From contig JANEZZ010001958.1 in NCBI GenBank assembly GCA_026122225.1, forward strand, positions 310,001 to 374,000: a stretch of DNA of 64,000 bases, written 5' to 3'. This document shows, in pieces, positions 32,357 to 42,948 of the stretch. The notes beneath the pieces were generated by a model. It was not told where the DNA came from, ran no database searches, and was given only the letters and a program-made list of their open reading frames with translations. The first letter of the stretch is position 1. Each line of letters starts with the position of its first letter. The position numbers and the translations under genes are program-made. The stretch is from Heloderma charlesbogerti. Its lineage: Eukaryota; Chordata; Lepidosauria; Squamata; Helodermatidae.

Positions 32357-33199
32357 TAGGGATGTACGAAAGTGACTTACCTTTAAAGAAATTTGATTCA
32401 AGGTGGGGGGCAGGCGCCCCGTCCCTCCCCCTGAAATTCTGGCCGGGGGGAAGGCACTCCGTCCCTCCCCCCCAAATCCTGGCCGTCCGGGTCCGCAAAT
32501 GGCGGCGGCCGTAGCCGCCTCCGTTTGAGTCCCTGCAGTCAGCCATGATAGGCTATGTAAATGTTTACATAGCCTATCATGGCTGATTTAAAAGGAAAAA
32601 AAAACCCACGCATATGCAAATGGCAGTGCCCATGGGCGCCGCCATTTGTGTTCCTTATTTTGACACGTCTTAGTCTACATAAACATTTACGTAGACTACT
32701 GCGAAAATAAGGGGAACGCAAACAGCATAGCGTCTATGCTATTTGCGTTCCCCTTATTTTCGCCGTCTTCGTCTATGTAAAAGTTTACGTAGACTAAGAC
32801 ATGTAAAAATAAGGAATGCATTTGCGTACGCGTGGTTGTTTTTTTTTTTAAAATCAGCCGTGATAGGCTACGTAAACATTTACATAGCCTATCACAGTAT
32901 TTTTTTAAAATCTAGCCATGATAGGCTACGTAAATCTTTACATAGCCTATCACGTTGTAGTTGTTTTTTTACTGGAAATGGTGGCGGCGGCATCTGGTCG
33001 GAAGACCAGCCGCCACAGCCGGCGCTACCACACCGCCGCCGCACCGCCGCCGGAGCCGCCACCACCACAGAGATTCGCCCAAGGTAAGTCCCGTCCCAGG
33101 GGGCGGGGGGGCAGACCGTTTCACCACCGATTTCGGGGGGCCAAATGCGCTGGCATTCGGCCTCCCTGAGATTTGTGGTGAAATTCTCTGACATCCCTA
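32357..33199 (+). mobile_element. Foldback hAT element, A-to-B, inserted in CR1
   Basis: Starts TAGGGATGTACGAAAGTGAC and ends CTGACATCCCTA. The flanks (CCCAATTT and CGTGTCAT) show no target duplication although the CR1 on both sides is contiguous. Hairpins lie at about 32545-32582, 32664-32702, 32761-32800, 32858-32896 and 32912-32952; a GGAA-loop stem at 32994-33009; donor AGGTAAGT near 33081. Confidence 0.9.
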
Positions 33200-33350
33200 C
33201 GTGTCATCTGCAAATCTGATCAGCATTCCCTGCACCTCCTCCTCTAAATCATTAATAAAAACATTGAAGAGCACTGGGCCCAGGGCTGAGCCGTGTGGTA
33301 CCCCACTCATTACCTCTCCCAGGTTATCCCTGCCCAGATAGAGGCATAGC

Positions 33351-34833
33351 TAGGGATGTGCGAAAGTCACTTACCTTTCGCAGATTATGTTGATGGGGGG
33401 GAGGCGTTCCGTCCCTCCCCCCTGAATCCTTGCTGGGGGGGAGGTGCTCTGTTCCTCCCCCCCGGAATCCTCCGCGGCCAGCTGTGCTCCACAGCAGCTC
33501 TGCGGAGCAGCCGGCCAGGCCCAGCCAGGCCAGAGCCGTCCGCAGCATGATTTCCAGCTGCGGAGGGCTCTGGGTAAAAAACAAAACAAAAAAACTGCAT
33601 ACACAAATGGCGGCGGCTACGGCCGCTGCCATTTGCGTTCCTTAGTTTGGGCCGTCTTAGTCTACATAGATATTTATGTAGACTAAGACGGCGAAAATAA
33701 GGGGAACGCAAATGGCATAGCGGATGCTATTTCAGTTCCCCTTATTTTCGCCGTCTTAGTCTATGTAAATATTTACGTAGACTAAGATGGCCCAAACTAA
33801 GGAAGGCAAATGGCGGTGGCCGTAGCCGGCTGGCTAGGGATGTACGAATGTTCCGCCATGGATCTCGGGGAGGCCAAATGCCAGCGCATTCAGCCCCCCA
33901 AAATCGGTAGCGGAACGGCCCCCGCCCCCCCCCTCCCCGGGATGGGACTTACCTTAGGCGGATCTTCCTGGCGGCGGCGGCTCTGGCGGTGGCTGCGGTG
34001 GCGGTGCAGCAGCAGTGTGGCGGTGGTGGCGGCGGTGGCGGCGGTGGCTGCGGCAGCCGGTCTTCCAACCGGCCGCCGCCACCGCCATTTCCAGGTAAAA
34101 ACAAAAAACAAAACAACGTGATAGGCTACGTAAAGATTTACGTAGCCTATCATGGCTAGTTTTTTAAAAAAACACCGTGATAGGCTACGTAAATGTTTAT
34201 GAAGCCTATCACGGCTGATTAAAAAAAAAAAATGCGCATACGCAAATGGCGGCACCCATGGGCGCCGCCATTTGCGTTCCTTATTTTGGCACGTCTTAGT
34301 CTACATAAACATTTACATAGACTAAGACGGAGAAAATAAGGGGAACGCAAATAGTGTAGCGTCTTTTTTTTTTAATCAGCTGTGATAGGCTACATAAACA
34401 TTTACGTAGCCTATCACGGCTGACTGCAGGGACGCTAACGGCGGCGACTATGGCTGCCACCATTTGCATCCCTGCTATCCAGCGGCCGGATGTCCGGCTG
34501 CTGGCGGATCCGGCCGGCGGCTGTGCAGAATCCCTGTGGAGTGGAGCCGGCCGGCCAGGATTCTGGGGGGGGGGAGGAACGGAGCGCCTTCCCCCCGGCC
34601 AGAATTCCGGGGGGAGGGATGGGATGCCTTCCCCCCAGCATCAGCATAATCCGCGGAAAGGTAAGTACCGCCGGAGCCGCCACCGCCCGGAAGATCCGCC
34701 CCAGGTAATCTTGTCCCGGGGGGGATCCATGGGGGGCGGGGGGTGGCAGGCCGTTCGCCACAGATTTCGGGGGGCTGAATGCACTGTCATTTGGCCTCAC
34801 CATGATCCGTGGCAGAATTTTCTGCCATCCCTA
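33351..34833 (+). mobile_element. Foldback hAT element, A-to-B, carrying a second partial copy
   Basis: Perfect target duplication GGCATAGC (33343-33350 and 34834-34841). Starts TAGGGATGTGCGAAAGTCAC and ends TCTGCCATCCCTA. Hairpins built on GTCTTAGTCTACATAGATAT run at 33652-33690 and 33752-33791. A second element begins at 33835 inside it. Confidence 0.93.
33835..34665 (-). mobile_element. Nested foldback hAT, B end intact, A end cut at the splice-donor motif
   Basis: Starts TAGGGATGTACGAATGTTCC and continues as a B end. Its A end ends at AAAGGTAAGT (about 34660) and is followed at once by outer-element sequence ACCGCCGGAGCCGCC; the expected GACTTTCGTACATCCCTA is missing. No target duplication can therefore be scored. 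Confidence 0.75.
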
Positions 34834-34898
34834 GGCATAGCTGGGCCACCAGCCAAAGTTGGTATGATGAGCTCCAAAATTATTCTGATGGGCTTGAA

Positions 34899-35044
34899 CA
34901 CAACCAGGCTATATCCTTCAGAGAAAGGGCTTAGCATCACCCATACCACCAAGATCGAAATTAGGGCGGGACACAACCAGGCTATATCCTTCAGGGAAAG
35001 GGCTTAGCATCACCCACACCAACCTGATCTAAGTTAGGGCAGGT
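34899..35044. repeat. 73-bp tandem duplication
   Basis: Two copies of a unit starting CACAACCAGGCTATATCC at 34899 and 34972, differing at several positions. Not seen elsewhere in the window. Confidence 0.85.
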
Positions 35045-35607
35045 GGAGGCAGCCATTTCAGTCTGCAAATCTGTCAGACCACAGGAACCTATGCCCCCAA
35101 ATAGCTCCCACTGAGCCCTTCCCCCTTCTCAAGCCCCTCCCATGCTTGATGCTTGAACCCATGCCCTCCCATGCTCCGCAACTTATCTGAACCCATCCAC
35201 CTCCCCCCACAGTTGCCATGTTTTTTTAAAAAACATGGGGATCAGAAATCTGTGTCAATAAACTTATATGCAAAAAGCACCATGTATCTTGTGCATAGAG
35301 GCAATTCAAAGCGTTTTTGTGTATAAGTCTATGTGCACACATAGTCTTATGTGGAAAAAGTGCTGTGAATCACCCATATTCGCAAGATTCACTGTGCTTT
35401 TTGCATATAAGTCTATGGACACAGACCTCTGATCGCCATGTTTTTTCAAAACATGGCAACTGTGGGGGGAGGCAGACTAGGTAACTTGTGGGCTGCTGGC
35501 AGAGCATGGCAGGGGCTTGAACGTGCTCTGGGGACTGGAGAGAAGGGGCAGGGGCTGAGTGGGCACCTGGAGAACCCAGACTTGGGGGGGGGGGTTGTCC
35601 ATCCCTA
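35035..35607 (+). mobile_element. hAT-like foldback with an AGTCTATG core
   Basis: Starts TAGGGCAGGTGGAGG and ends TTGTCCATCCCTA, flanks ATCTAAGT / ATCTAAAC (6 of 8). The core is a long palindrome with GCCATGTTTTTTTAAAAAAC ... TTTTTTCAAAACATGGC (35216-35240 and 35433-35458) and TAAGTCTATG words facing inward. The same core type occurs at 38340-38560. Confidence 0.75.
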
Positions 35608-35736
35608 ATCTAAACGTTGGTGAGCTTACCCATTGTTTATTAACACCAGTGTACATGCAGCAAACATACTGCATGTGAAAAATTGTGATGCCTTCCCCCT
35701 CCCCAGTTCAAAATGGGCGGGGGCTTATCTTTCAGC

Positions 35737-37006
35737 TAGGGATATGTGAATCAGCAAAATCTGAGCTCAAAAAAATTCTTCAAACTCCATCTTGAAGCTT
35801 GTTCGGATTTGAGTCCATATCAGATTGTGAATGGGTTTTTTTTATTGTTTTTTGCATGAAAATCCAAGTGTATTTTTTCCAGATACATACATCCATTGTG
35901 CGCATCTTTGAATTGTATGTGTTCCTCTCCCCTGGATTAAATCGTATTTGTGCACGTTTTTCAGAAAGACACACTATTTCATGTCCATTTCTTTAATGTA
36001 CGCATGCAGCGAGCGTACTAGAGATGTCAGAGAATTCCGCCACGGATCTCAGGGAGGCCAAATGCCTGCGCATTTGGCCCCCTGAAATCGGTGGCGGAAC
36101 GGTCTGTCCCCCCACCCCCCCGGGATGAGACTTACCTGGGGCTGATCCTCCTGGTGGCAGCCGCCACCATTTCTAGTTAAAAAAAAAACATGATAGACTA
36201 CGTAAAGATTTACGTAGCCTATCACGGCTAAGTTTTTTAAAAAAACCGTGATAGGCTACGTAAATGTTTACATAGCCTATTACTGCTGACTTAAAAAAAC
36301 AAACAAAAAACAATGCACATACGCAAATGGTGGCGGCCACAGCCGCCGCCATTTGCGTTCCTTATTTTGGCACGTCTTAGTCTACGTCAAGATTTACATA
36401 GACTAAGATGGCGAAAATAAGGGGAATGCAAATAGCGTAGCGTCCACTATGCTATTTGCGTTCCCCTTATTTTCACCGTCTTAGTCTACATAAATCTTGA
36501 CGTAAGCTAAAACGTGCCAAAATAAGGAACGCAAATGGCAGCAGCCGTGGCTGCCACCATTTGCGTACGCGCATTGTTGTTGTTTTTTAAGTCAGCCGTG
36601 ATAGGCTACATAAACATTTACGTAGCCTATCACGGCTGACTGCAGGGACGCAAATGGCGGCGGCTATGGCCACCGCCATTTGCATCCCTGTTAGCCAGCA
36701 GTCGGATGTCCGGCTGCTGGCGGAGCCAGCCGGCGGCTCCGCTGAATCCCTGCGGAGCACAGCCGGACGGCCAGGATTCCGGGGGGGGAGGAAAGGAGCG
36801 CCTCCCCCCCACCATCAACATAATCTGCAAAAGGTAAGTGCCTTTTGTACATCCCTAGAGTGTACATTTTTTGATCCGCAAATCACATTGCAAGCTCAGA
36901 AATGTACAGACATCGACTGCAGTTTGCATCTCAGTCTGTGTTTGATCTGGAAGATGGAAACCGGACAAATGCTGATTAAAGGTGAACTGAAATAGATTTC
37001 TCATAC
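35737..37006 (+). mobile_element. Older hAT-like element (family V) split by a foldback
   Basis: Starts TAGGGATATGTGAATCAGC, contains CATCCATTGTGCGCATCTTTG, and ends near TTTCTCATACATCTTCAGC, where the terminal CCCTA seems lost together with one base of a CTTTCAGC duplication (35729-35736). Related to 8623 and 58175. Confidence 0.6.
36019..36857 (-). mobile_element. Foldback hAT element, B-to-A
   Basis: Starts TAGAGATGTCAGAGAATTCC and ends CTTTTGTACATCCCTA, flanks GAGCGTAC / GAGTGTAC (7 of 8, the difference lies in a CpG). Hairpins lie at about 36191-36227, 36246-36283, 36375-36410, 36478-36515 and 36597-36634. Donors lie near 36131 (minus) and 36832 (plus). Confidence 0.92.
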
Positions 37007-37013
37007 ATCTTCA

Positions 37014-37642
37014 GCCATGCATTTGGCTAGAAGTGGGGAATGAAAGTAGAGTTGATTCAAACCTTTACCCACCCACCGCAATGTCAAATGCTTTGGGGTG
37101 TCTGGGGGGTGGTGTCAAAAACCACCCCCCAAATCAGGAGGGAGCAACATTTGAGTGGGGGAGAATGAACGTTCAAGTGTTTGTTTTTCTTTTGCCTCAC
37201 CAGTTTATGAAGTGGAGAGGTTTTCTCCCCCTCTGCCCCCGCTTTTCTCCCCTTTCTTTCACTTGAAATTGAAAATGTTGTTCCCATGGGGCATTTTGCC
37301 TCAGAAAAGCAGCCCAGCTCCCAGGATCTCTGTGCCAAGCTGTCACTTGCAGCCTTGGCTTTCCCTTTGAAGTGAAAGAAAAAGGCAGGGGAAAGAAACC
37401 CTAGTCACATGGTAACAAATGTAAGGAAAGGGGACCATCACAGCCAAAACGGCTACAACTTCCATGGCCCCTGAAAGTCTCAGAAATCCTCCACCTCTAC
37501 CATCATGGGGGATAAAGTGCCCACCACACAGGGTCAGCCTCAGAGGTAGGTATCATCATGCCCCTGCCAAGGCACATGCCCAAGGCACACTGGCAATCTC
37601 TGGAGACCCATAACTGCTTTCCCTCTTTCTCCTTGCCATCAC
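37014..37642. other. No gene seen
   Basis: No recognisable frame or repeat end in this stretch. Confidence 0.4.
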
Positions 37643-37935
37643 TTACATAAGAACATCAGAAGAGCTCTGCTGGATCAGGCCAAGGGTCCATCTAGTCCAG
37701 CATTCTGTTCACACAGTGGCCAACCAGCTGTTGACCGGGAACCCACAAGCAGGCCTTGGGCGCAACAGCACCCTCCCACCCAGGTTCCCCAGCAACTGGT
37801 GTGCATCGGCTCCCTGCCGCTGGTACTGGAGGCAGCATATAGGCATCAGCTTCCTGTTCACTTGTCCTCCTTGAGCATGCAAGCAGTGACAAGTGTTAGG
37901 CGATAGAGCAGCATCCTTCATTGGCCTCGCCCTCT
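37643..37935 (-). mobile_element. Common reptilian interspersed repeat
   Basis: ACATAAGAACATCAGAAGAG, GGATCAGGCCAAGGGTCC and ATCTAGTCCAGCATTCTGTT are highly recurrent words of squamate interspersed repeats, probably from a LINE-related element. I cannot assign the class. The strand is a guess. Confidence 0.5.
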
Positions 37936-37987
37936 CCCCCTGAGTGTATGACCTATGTGGATTTGTGGATTTGTATCAGGGTGACAT

Positions 37988-38992
37988 TAGGAGTGCTGGA
38001 GAAATTCAAGACAGACTAAAATGAGCTCGGATTTCTAAGAATCCAGCCTGCAGAATCTCCTGCGGAACACCCCCCTCAGGCCACATGGAGTCTGTGGACT
38101 TCCAGATCTTCTTTCCCCCCTTTCCAGAAATGTAGGCATATATGCTCGTTAGGGGTGTATGGATTCCCCACCGTCTTTTCCAGTGGGGAATCCGTGGGGG
38201 GGGGAGGCAATCCATTCCTCCCCCCCCCCCAGAATCCCCCAGAGCATCTCCACTTTTCTTGGATTCCGGGGGGGGGAACTGGCTTGGGGCCCGCTTACCT
38301 CCCCTCCTGCCAGCCAGAGCCATTCACCTCCTCACTGTCCCTGCCGATTGCCATGTCTTTTAAAAAAAAGAAAAAGAAAAGGCGATCGGGAGGATGTGCC
38401 CATAGATTTAGACGCAAATAGAGTCATGAATCTTGCATCTAAGTCTATGTGTCCATAGGCTTATATGCAAGATTTTTGGCTCTATTTTGTGTATAAGTCT
38501 ATGGGCACATCCTGCCGATCACCATTTTATTTTATTTTTTAAGAAAAGACATGGAGATTGGCAGGGACAGGGAGGAAGCGAACGGCTCTGGCTGACAAGA
38601 AGCAGCCAAGTGCCGTTCCACCTCCAGTCCTCCTGGAGCTGAGATAAGTGGTCCCGATCTGCTGCGGATTCCTGAGGCCAGATTCCAAAGAATCCGGCCT
38701 CATTTGAATCAGCAGTGGATTTCTCTGACATCCCTAATGCTCGAAGGAAAATATGCACGCTTCTGCTGAGGGAAAGTTGAATGGAATGGGGGACAATATG
38801 CTAAGTGTTACGTACTAAGGTAAATTATGCAAATCATTGTGAATCCTCTGACGGAATTATTTGTGTATTTTTCTGCACAATGGGAAAACATTCTAATCTG
38901 TCTGTGAACGGACGATGGAACAACATATGCATGATGAATGACGATCCAGGAAACACAGACAGAGTGGATTTTACACAGTCCGTACATCCCTA
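37988..38992 (+). mobile_element. hAT-like nonautonomous element, family Z, split by a foldback
   Basis: Starts TAGGAGTGCTGGAGAAATTC and ends GTCCGTACATCCCTA, flanks GGTGACAT / GGTGGCAT (7 of 8). Apart from the insertion at 38151-38736 it matches 16735-17140 along its length. Confidence 0.85.
38151..38736 (+). mobile_element. Foldback hAT element with an AGTCTATG core, A-to-B
   Basis: Starts TAGGGGTGTATGGATTCCCC and ends CTGACATCCCTA, flanks ATGCTCGT / ATGCTCGA (7 of 8). The left end equals the variant at 21385. The core palindrome pairs GGAGGATGTGCCCATAG with CTATGGGCACATCCTG (38390-38406 and 38500-38515). Confidence 0.88.
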
Positions 38993-39000
38993 GGTGGCAT

Positions 39001-39244
39001 CAGAGGTTGGCATCATCAGGCATCTCCCAAGGCCCACACCCCTGCCGGGGGCCATTGTCAATCCACTGAAGCTCCTAGCTCTGCTAGTTCTCCTCCTTCT
39101 AACCCTACCTGTCCACCTGCCCTTGGGGTCTCCAAGATAGTGCCTCTGGATGACCCAAAGACACCTATCTTTGTGCCTACCGAGCTCCCTGTCACACCAG
39201 ATTTTTATGTTCTTTCTTAAGGTGTTTTGTAGTGAAGGATAAAA
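39001..39244. other. No gene seen
   Basis: Short stretch with no recognisable feature. Confidence 0.4.
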
Positions 39245-39572
39245 GGTGTCCCCAGCCAGTCATGTCAGACTCTAGGGGGTGGTAATCATCTCCATTTCTA
39301 AGCCGAAGAGCCAGCGCTGTCCGAAGACACTTCTGTGGTCATGTGGCCGGCATGACTGAACACAGAGGTGCACGGAACGCTGTTACCTTTCCCACCGAGG
39401 CGGTACCTATTTATCTACTTGCAATTTCTTCCTTTCAAACTGCTAGGTTGGCAGGAGCTTGGACTGAAGACGGGAGCTCACTCCGTCATGCAGCACTCGG
39501 GCTTCGAACTGCTGTCCTGCTGACCTTCCAGTCTGCAGTTCAGCATCTTAACCACTAAGCCACCGCGGCCCC
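39245..39572 (-). mobile_element. Sauria SINE
   Basis: Read on the minus strand: a tRNA-like head GGGGCCGCGGTGGCTTAGTG with A box (TGGCTTAGTGG) and B box (AGTTCGAAGCCC), a body with CATGCCGGCCACATGACC, and a BovB-type tail with CTAGAGTCTGACATG. This is the squamate-specific SINE mobilised by BovB. Near full length. Confidence 0.92.
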
Positions 39573-39852
39573 AAGGAAAGGGCACTGTGCGAGCACTGAG
39601 TCATTGCTGACTCCTAGAGGGATGCCACTTGCGCTGGCGTTTTCATGGCAGACTGTAGCGGGATGGTTTGCCATTGCCTTCCCCAGTCATGACTACCTTT
39701 CCCCCAGCAAGCTGGGTACTCATTTTACCAACCTCGGAAGGATGGAAGGCTGAGTCGACCTGAGCCGGCTACCTGGGACCCAGCTTCTGCTGCGATTGAA
39801 CTCAGGTTGTGGGGAGATTTTCGGTTGCAATACTGCCACCTACCACTCCGCA
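39573..39852 (-). mobile_element. Second tRNA-headed SINE with BovB-type tail
   Basis: Read on the minus strand: GTGCGGAGTGGTAGGTGGCA head, B-box-like GAGTTCAATCG, body AGCCGGCTCAGGTCGACTCA and CATCCTTCCGAGGTTGG, tail AGTCAGCAATGACTCAGTGC ending in CCTTTCCTT directly against the head of the Sauria SINE. The two SINEs lie head-to-tail in one orientation. Confidence 0.85.
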
Positions 39853-40299
39853 CCACACAAGATCTCACAAAAATGTCTGCCATGGTCCCACATTTTGTGA
39901 GAGTGCCCACTGAGCCAGAAAGGCTGGGGACCCTTGTTGATCATGCAAGCAGTAACAAATGCATCATTCACTTGCCTTGCCTTGCACTCTCCCTCTGTAT
40001 GGTTGTAAGGACTGGGTCCAGAGGGACAGGGCCCCTGAATGAATGGACAGCAGGAACAGGAATACTGAGAAGGTGGTCCCACACACAGATAGGTCCCACT
40101 GATGGCATCTTATCCTACCCCACCTGCCCAATGATAACCCTGAGTTAGAGTTGTAGGGATTTTGTTCAATCCATTCTCTCAGTAATTTTCAGATTTTCAT
40201 GCATCTTTCATTCTGTTGTCCGTTCATTGATGGAATCAGATTCTTTTTCCAAAATTTCATTCTAGTTGTGCTAATTCATATTAGCACTAATTCACAGTA
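39853..40299. other. No gene seen
   Basis: Degenerate repeat-like words (CATGCAAGCAGTAACAAATG) related to 37870; no gene. Confidence 0.4.
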
Positions 40300-40307
40300 G
40301 TTAGCAC

Positions 40308-40772
40308 TAGGGATGGCCACTCACCGGACCCCTGCCACTTAGCCAACCCTGTTCGGTGTGGAGTGTGAGACGCCTGATGGTCTGCAGGTGCCCGGCAAGC
40401 GATGCGCACCTCCACTTCTTCCTGTGAGCCACCACGTTGTGTCAAAATCATGGGGGAGCTACTTACGTAAGTTGTGATTTCTGCAAAATGGCCACAAAAT
40501 GGCAGCAAAATTTCTGCAAAATGGCAGCCGTAAAATTACAGGGGTAAATGGTCTAATTAGACCATTTTGAGGAAATTGTGATTTATGTAAGTAACTTACT
40601 CATGATTTCTAAGCAAAATGGTGCTCGCAGGCAAAGGGGATCTCCACGCTTGCCCAGCTTGGCATGCACAGAGTCAGGCAAGCATGGGGATCCATAGAAT
40701 GGCATCCAGGGGGCTGAGCTGGTGAGAAATTGCCCAGCTTGAACCCCAATTGGATATCCTCCAACATTCCTA
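40308..40772 (+). mobile_element. Old hAT-like foldback, family W
   Basis: Starts TAGGGATGGCCACTCACCGG and ends CTCCAACATTCCTA. The core palindrome is GTAAATGGTCTAATTAGACC at 40543-40562, with mirrored GTTGTGATTTCTGC / AAATTGTGATTTATG and ACTTACG/GTAAGTAACTTAC flanks. The flanks (GTTAGCAC, CTTAGTGT) are too diverged to prove a duplication. Confidence 0.65.
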
Positions 40773-40816
40773 CTTAGTGTGCATCCCTTCCTGAAACTGG
40801 CAAAGCCACAAAGGTG

Positions 40817-40867
<51 letters not shown>

Positions 40868-41140
40868 AGTACAGTACTAGAATAAGATTTTTGGTTGGTG
40901 CTGTGCCTAAAATTTCTCCCATGCTTTTTGTTCGTTTGTTTTTGTTTTGTTTTTCCCCCCTGACCATTCTCATTGCTTTTGAAAAGAAATTTAAAGGAGA
41001 GGAGATTTTGGAGAAATTCTCATGGGTTGGGGTTGGGGTTCTTGTGCTTGCCTTACTTGTGAGGTGGCTGAGGAGTGTGCATGAGCGTCCTGTCTGTCAC
41101 TGTACAGCAATCCCTGTAGCAGCCTGTAGACTCCTCAGCT
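40773..41140. other. No gene; (GA)n microsatellite
   Basis: A GA run at 40822-40863 is the only feature. The 86-aa frame at 40891-41151 (hydrophobic) shows no homology I recognise. Confidence 0.5.
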
Positions 41141-41222
41141 TAGAATCATAGAATCATATAATGGTAGGGTTGGAAGGGGCCTACAAGACCATCAAGTGCG
41201 ACCCCCTGCTCAATGCAGCTCG
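41141..41222 (-). mobile_element. CR1 3' tail fragment
   Basis: AGAATCATAGAATCATATAA then GGTTGGAAGGGGCCTACAAG and CCCCCTGCTCAATGCAG; truncated 5' soon after. Confidence 0.88.
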
Positions 41223-42268
41223 ATGCAGCTTCCCGCACTTCAATTAAAGCCATCGTGAGGCAATTCCTCCCATGGGGCTTTTTCAATTCAGGAAGTTCAG
41301 GTGGCCTGGGAGGCTGCAGAGCAATGGGAAGATGTGTAACAGAGAGAGAGAAAATACACGCAGCCCTGTTGGCCCCCTCACAGGTATTAGGTAAGCTCAA
41401 AAATACCACCAAAAGAAAGTCTAAACCCTGCCTCAGAAGAGGGAAGCCTCAACACAGCTGATACTGTTGCCACTTAAAGAAGCAGTGCAATAAACCAAAA
41501 ACCCCTAGGAAAGCAGAAAGCACGTGTGATACAACCCCTTCTGTGAAAAAGGCTTGGAGAATTTCTCCTCCCCTAGGAGAAATTCAGTGAAATCCCCCCC
41601 CCATTTCTCTCTCCACAAATAGGCTGGGGACTGTTGAGAGGCCATTTGTGCACAGCCCTACTTTTGGTGCAGTTCTCTAATGAAGTCATCCTCCATGCCC
41701 CCCCTGCACTCTCTCCAGGTACTCATTAGGCAAAACTAATACTAAAAAAAAATAATTTCCCTTTTGCTGAACTCCATGTGCAAATGTCATGCTCTTTTGA
41801 GGATGGGGGATGCAAACACAGATGGGGATCTCTGCCGAGCTTGGAGTTTCATTCAAGGAAGCCCTCCCAAAGCTGATGTGGTTTCATTAGCTGTGGAATA
41901 AACAAAATGGAACATATAGAGCAATGAAGGAACGTCGTTTCTGCACCCTCTGAAATGAGAATGGGGGATGATTTTCCCAGCAGTCATATTAAAGGCTGCA
42001 TTAACCCTCAGGTTGAAACATTTCATATTCCAGAAAGAAATGAAATAATAATAATAATAATAAAAAAGCTTTGCCCTGAGTGTACTATACTGAGAGCCAC
42101 TGTAGAGTAATAAAAGCAAGAAAAGAGACTCTTGTGGTCCCAGCAAAGACAAACACATTTATTGTGGTATAAGCTTAGTGCCACAAAACACCTCCTGTTA
42201 TTTTTGCTGCAGCAGACTAACACAGCAAGCCCTCTGGAATTTGTCACAGTGTTGTAATAAGTAGAACC
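41223..42268. other. No gene seen
   Basis: A short (TAA)n lies at 42045-42063. Otherwise no recognisable frame or repeat. Confidence 0.4.
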
Positions 42269-42318
42269 GTGAGCCTTACACCAAGTCAGACCCTTGGTCC
42301 ATCTAGCATAGTATTGCC
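42269..42318 (-). mobile_element. tRNA SINE 3' tail fragment
   Basis: CCAAGTCAGACCCTTGGTCC and ATCTAGCATAGTATTG: the 3' part of the tRNA-headed SINE read backwards. It is cut at 42319 by a hAT-like element. Confidence 0.7.
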
Positions 42319-42905
42319 TAGGGATGTACAGATTGTGTTAAACCTGTTCCATCAGTGTTTCACAGATTGCCAGGTGTCTTTTGTTCCATCATCCACTCGT
42401 TGACACAGAATCAGTTGTGTGTTCAGAATGTCATTCTACTCTCACTAATTTGCATTAGCACAAGCGCACATTAGCGCTAATTCACACGTGTGCACTTATG
42501 CAAATGCACTACTGCATATCAGTTAATGCACACTAGCACCAATGCACATTAGCGCAACCCTCCCCCCCTCCTCAAAAGTGAAAAATGAGTCCACAAGTCT
42601 GTGAAATCCAGGCGACTCGGAAAAAGCCAGCCTGATGTGGAATTGCAGCTGCAGTTTGCTGTGGAATTGCAGCTGCAGTTTGCTGTTATTACACAATTTG
42701 CATCTGAAAGCTATGTACGTTATGCAAATTGCACCCCAGAATTTGCACACATGTGTATTTATGTAAATTTTAACAAACTGGAAAAAGTTCCCAGGTTTGG
42801 GGAAAAGTCGTGCAACTTGGCCCGGAAATGAGAGCCAAGCCAGATGCTTGCCAGGAGTCTGTCGAGCCCCAAAAGGGCTGGATTCCACCACACTAGACAT
42901 CCCTA
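42319..42905. mobile_element. Old hAT-like element, family X-related
   Basis: Starts TAGGGATGTACAGATTGTG and ends CACACTAGACATCCCTA, with the X-type right signature GCCCCAAAAGGGCTGGATTC. Inside are GCACATTAGCGC words and a 23-bp tandem duplication (TGTGGAATTGCAGCTGCAG, 42636-42683). The flanks GTATTGCC / GCCACAAC do not match, so two copies may be fused. Confidence 0.5.
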
Positions 42906-42948
42906 GCCACAACATGATTCTCCTTCATCCTCCAAATTATATTACTGA

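Larger units (their letters stand above)
31485..33345 (-). mobile_element. CR1 LINE 3' part split by a foldback
   Basis: The left edge is the CR1 tail (TCATAGAATCATAGAATAGT), then minus-strand coding (31568-31915), then further ORF2 sequence to 32356 and, after the foldback, 33200-33345 (ATCTGCAAATCTGATCAGC, AACATTGAAGAGCACTGGGC). The two parts join in register. Confidence 0.92.

Noticed and set aside
40891..41151. Hydrophobic 86-aa frame as a membrane protein
   Set aside because: Short, next to a GA microsatellite, with no recognisable family or supporting context.
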